Shown here: positions 62,275-64,000 of the stretch, piece by piece | How the letters are laid out: each line of letters starts with the position of its first letter | How positions within the stretch are numbered: position 1 is the first letter of the stretch | From: Frigidibacter sp. | Lineage (GTDB): Bacteria; Pseudomonadota; Alphaproteobacteria; Rhodobacterales; Rhodobacteraceae | Reading direction: 5' to 3' | NCBI RefSeq assembly: GCF_030695035.1 | Contig: NZ_JAUYTT010000011.1 | Coordinates: forward strand, 1-64,000 | Length of the DNA: 64,000 nt | Notes under the pieces: generated by a model | The model's input: only the letters and a program-made list of their open reading frames with translations | The model's database searches: none | Told to the model about the DNA's origin: nothing | Position numbers and translations under genes: made by a program

Positions 62275-62300
62275 AATCCTAATCTGAAGTTAGCAGGATT
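62275..62300. promoter_or_regulatory. Probable ArgP binding site
   Basis: Nested inverted repeats in the argP-argO gap: AATCC (62275-62279)/GGATT (62296-62300) and CTAA-N7-TTAG inside. The position immediately upstream of argP and about 60 nt from the exporter suits a LysR recognition site. Confidence 0.5.
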
Positions 62301-62358
62301 ACCTTTTCTAATCCCGCCGCGCCCGATAGTCGATCCCTTGCCTCAAAGGGAGATCCCC

Positions 62359-62962
62359 ATGTTCGTCGCCTATTTCGCCGGCCTCCGCCTCGGCCTCGGC
62401 CTCATCGTCGCCATCGGCGCGCAGAATGCCTTCGTGCTGCGGCAGGGGCTGCGCCGAGAGCATGTGCTGGCCACCTGCGCCTTCTGCGCGCTGGCCGATG
62501 CGGGCCTGATCGCGCTTGGCGTGGGGGGCTTCGCGCTCGCCTCGGACCGGATGCCCTGGCTCGCGCCGGCGCTGCGTTGGGGGGGGGATCGCCTTCCTGC
62601 TGTGGTACGGCGCGCGGGCCTTCCTGTCGGCCTGGCGCGGCGGGGCGGCGCTTGAGGCGGCGCGGGCCACGCGCGCGACCCTTGGCGCAACCCTCGGCGC
62701 GCTGGCGCTGATTACCTTCGCCAACCCGCATGTCTGGCTGGATACCGTGGTGCTGCTCGGCGGCATCTCGGCGCAGTTCCCGGGGCAGGAGGCAACCTTT
62801 GCCGCGGGCGCCATGACCGGATCTGTGCTGTTCTTCTTCTCGCTCGGCTATGGCGCCCGGCTGCTGGCGCCGCTCTTCGCGCGGCCTGTGGCCTGGCGGG
62901 TGCTCGATGCCGTGATCGGCTGCGTGATGTGGTCCATCGCCGCCGGACTGGCCTTTGGCTGA
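62359..62962 (+). pseudogene. ArgO/LysE-type amino-acid exporter, frameshifted in a G run
   Basis: Reading from ATG 62359 gives a LysE-family N-terminus (LRLGLGLIVAIGAQNAFVLR). At a run of nine G (62579-62587) the family sequence passes into another frame and continues (IAFLLWYGARAFLSAWR, then ALITFANPHVWLDTVVLLGG) to 62962. Removing one G restores one protein of about 200 residues with six helices. Without that, the first frame ends at 62655 after unrelated residues. The cause may be a real mutation, slippage-based switching, or a sequencing error. Confidence 0.85.
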
Positions 62963-63007
62963 GGCTTTGGGCTTGCACCGGCCCGCGGCATTCTGTCAGG
63001 TGCCGGA

Positions 63008-63913
63008 ATGACCGCGCCTTCCTCCTCCCGCCCGCTGGCCGGCGTCCTGTGGATGCTCGCCTCGGGCTTCGCCTTCGTCGGCGTCAACGCCACTGTCCGC
63101 TACCTTGGCACCGCGCTGCCCGCGGCCGAGAGCGCGTTTCTGCGCTTTGCCTTCGGCCTCTTGTTCCTGATGCCGGTGCTGCTGCCCGCCCTGAAGACCG
63201 GGTTCTCGCCGGTCGTCTGGCGCCTGTTCGCGGCCCGCGGTGCGCTGCACACCGTCGCGGTGATCTTGTGGTTTTACGCCATGGCGCGGCTCCCCGTGGC
63301 CGAAGTCACCGCCATCGGTTATCTGAACCCGATCGGCGTAACGATTGGCGCTGCGCTGATCTTCGGCGAGAAACTGGCGTTGCGGCGGATCCTCGCGATC
63401 TGCGTGGCGATCTTCGGCGCGCTGGTGATCCTGCGCCCAGGGCTGCGCGAGATCGAGCCTGCGCATCTGTCGCAACTCGGCGCTGCGGCCTGTTTCGCGG
63501 TCTCCTACCTCTTTGCCAAGCAACTGAGCGGGCTGGTCTCGGCCACGGCCGTGGTGGCGATGATGTCGCTGACCGTGACCATCGGCCTGGCCCCCTTCGC
63601 CGCGCTGCACTGGGTGCCGCCGACCGGGTCGCAGCTTGCCCTGCTGGCCACCACCGCCGCCTTCGCCACCGGCGGCCATTACTGCATGACCCGCGCCTTC
63701 GAGGCCGCGCCGCTGACCGTGACCCAGCCGGTAACCTTCCTGCAACTGGTCTGGGCCGCGATCCTCGGCATGGCGGTCTTCGGCGAGCCGGTGGACCCGT
63801 TCGTGATGCTGGGCGGCGGCCTGATCATCGCTGCCATCAGCTACATGACCTGGCGCGAAGCGGTGCTGAAACGGGCCGCAGTGACGCCGGCGCCGAACGC
63901 GGCGAAGGTTTAA
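63008..63913 (+). CDS. DMT-superfamily (EamA) permease
   Basis: A 301-residue inner-membrane protein with ten helices in two EamA halves (GVLWMLASGFAFVGVNATVRYL; LGAAACFAVSYLFAKQLSGLV). Such proteins export or import small metabolites; the substrate is unknown. It follows the ArgO-type gene by 45 nt in the same direction, so co-transcription is possible. Confidence 0.9.
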   Translation: MTAPSSSRPLAGVLWMLASGFAFVGVNATVRYLGTALPAAESAFLRFAFGLLFLMPVLLPALKTGFSPVVWRLFAARGALHTVAVILWFYAMARLPVAEVTAIGYLNPIGVTIGAALIFGEKLALRRILAICVAIFGALVILRPGLREIEPAHLSQLGAAACFAVSYLFAKQLSGLVSATAVVAMMSLTVTIGLAPFAALHWVPPTGSQLALLATTAAFATGGHYCMTRAFEAAPLTVTQPVTFLQLVWAAILGMAVFGEPVDPFVMLGGGLIIAAISYMTWREAVLKRAAVTPAPNAAKV

Positions 63914-63915
63914 CC

Positions 63916-64000
63916 CTACACCGCGATCAGCCGCCCGATCACGCCTTCCCGCGTCACGCGGCCGCCGCCTTCCACCGCCACGGCGGTGTGGCTCCGCAGA
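63916..64000 (-). CDS. C-terminal end of an unidentified protein (gene runs off the window)
   Basis: On the minus strand one frame stays open from the window edge to TAG at 63916 and gives LRSHTAVAVEGGGRVTREGV followed by IGRLIAV. The composition looks protein-like, but 27 residues are too few to name a family. It is convergent with the DMT permease gene. Confidence 0.45.
   Translation of the reverse strand, partial: LRSHTAVAVEGGGRVTREGVIGRLIAV

Overview
The window is a piece of a GC-rich alphaproteobacterial chromosome, almost certainly from the family Rhodobacteraceae (Rhodobacter and relatives). This rests on protein families (RpoHI-type sigma factor, CarD, DUF6476, FdxA, a SUV3-like helicase), on a dcw cluster headed by mraZ with an UpsM-like leader RNA, and on a CcaF1-type DUF1127 gene followed by CcsR/'Cuckoo' small-RNA hairpins. 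Most genes are core housekeeping genes. I see no transposase, phage gene or CRISPR array. The novelty is mainly in RNA and intergenic DNA.

Layout. 1-6000: 3' part of mgtE, a 5-formyl-THF cyclo-ligase, a VOC protein, a DUF6476 membrane protein whose start overlaps that of a divergent RluA-type pseudouridine synthase, rpoH, and a membrane-anchored EEP-fold protein. 6000-11700: an M3 oligoendopeptidase, an ATP-dependent DNA ligase with its partner MBL-fold exonuclease, and a small membrane protein divergent from a MarR regulator with a clear palindromic operator. 11900-15900: a four-gene Anbu peptidasome operon (ATP-grasp, alpha-E, transglutaminase, Anbu). 15900-22500: a hydrolase and SCP2 pair, a TPR protein, the SUV3-like helicase, an S4 protein, fdxA and carD. 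22800-31200: a Kef-type antiporter, a 1160-residue protein with a GspL-like N-terminus and a PilP/GspC-like C-terminus, a SIMPL protein, O-acetylhomoserine sulfhydrylase and a CoA-binding protein with a terminator in its leader. 31400-34200: a YHS protein, rlmB, tRNA-Tyr and a glycosyltransferase-like protein. 34300-38800: histidine biosynthesis genes hisB-hisH-hisA-hisF-hisE with a Dph6-like ATPase and a DUF2147 gene in between. 38900-44200: two identical tRNA-Gly genes around a DUF72 gene, then pyruvate carboxylase. 44200-49400: a UvrD/PcrA helicase, a small conserved protein, a BenE-type transporter, then a ten-hairpin CcsR/Cuckoo array downstream of a DUF1127 gene. 49650-60700: an Mrp/ApbC ATPase, then UpsM-mraZ-rsmH-ftsL-ftsI-murE-murF-mraY-murD. 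60700-64000: a methyltransferase, ArgP next to a frameshifted ArgO/LysE exporter, a DMT permease, and the end of an unidentified gene.

How the parts connect. The dcw genes make peptidoglycan precursors and the division septum; their leader carries a strong terminator that would yield an UpsM-like RNA, and 10-bp-phased MraZ-like boxes lie over the predicted promoter. RpoH, the DUF1127 protein and the CcsR hairpins belong to the stress-response RNA circuit known from Rhodobacter sphaeroides. CarD fits the promoters seen here: the tRNA promoters lack the last T of the -10 hexamer, while carD's own predicted promoter has it. Two families of repeated intergenic DNA recur: a short G-run hairpin with a CGAGGATATTT core (seven copies) and an element of about 210 bp with several hairpins (two copies, inverted).
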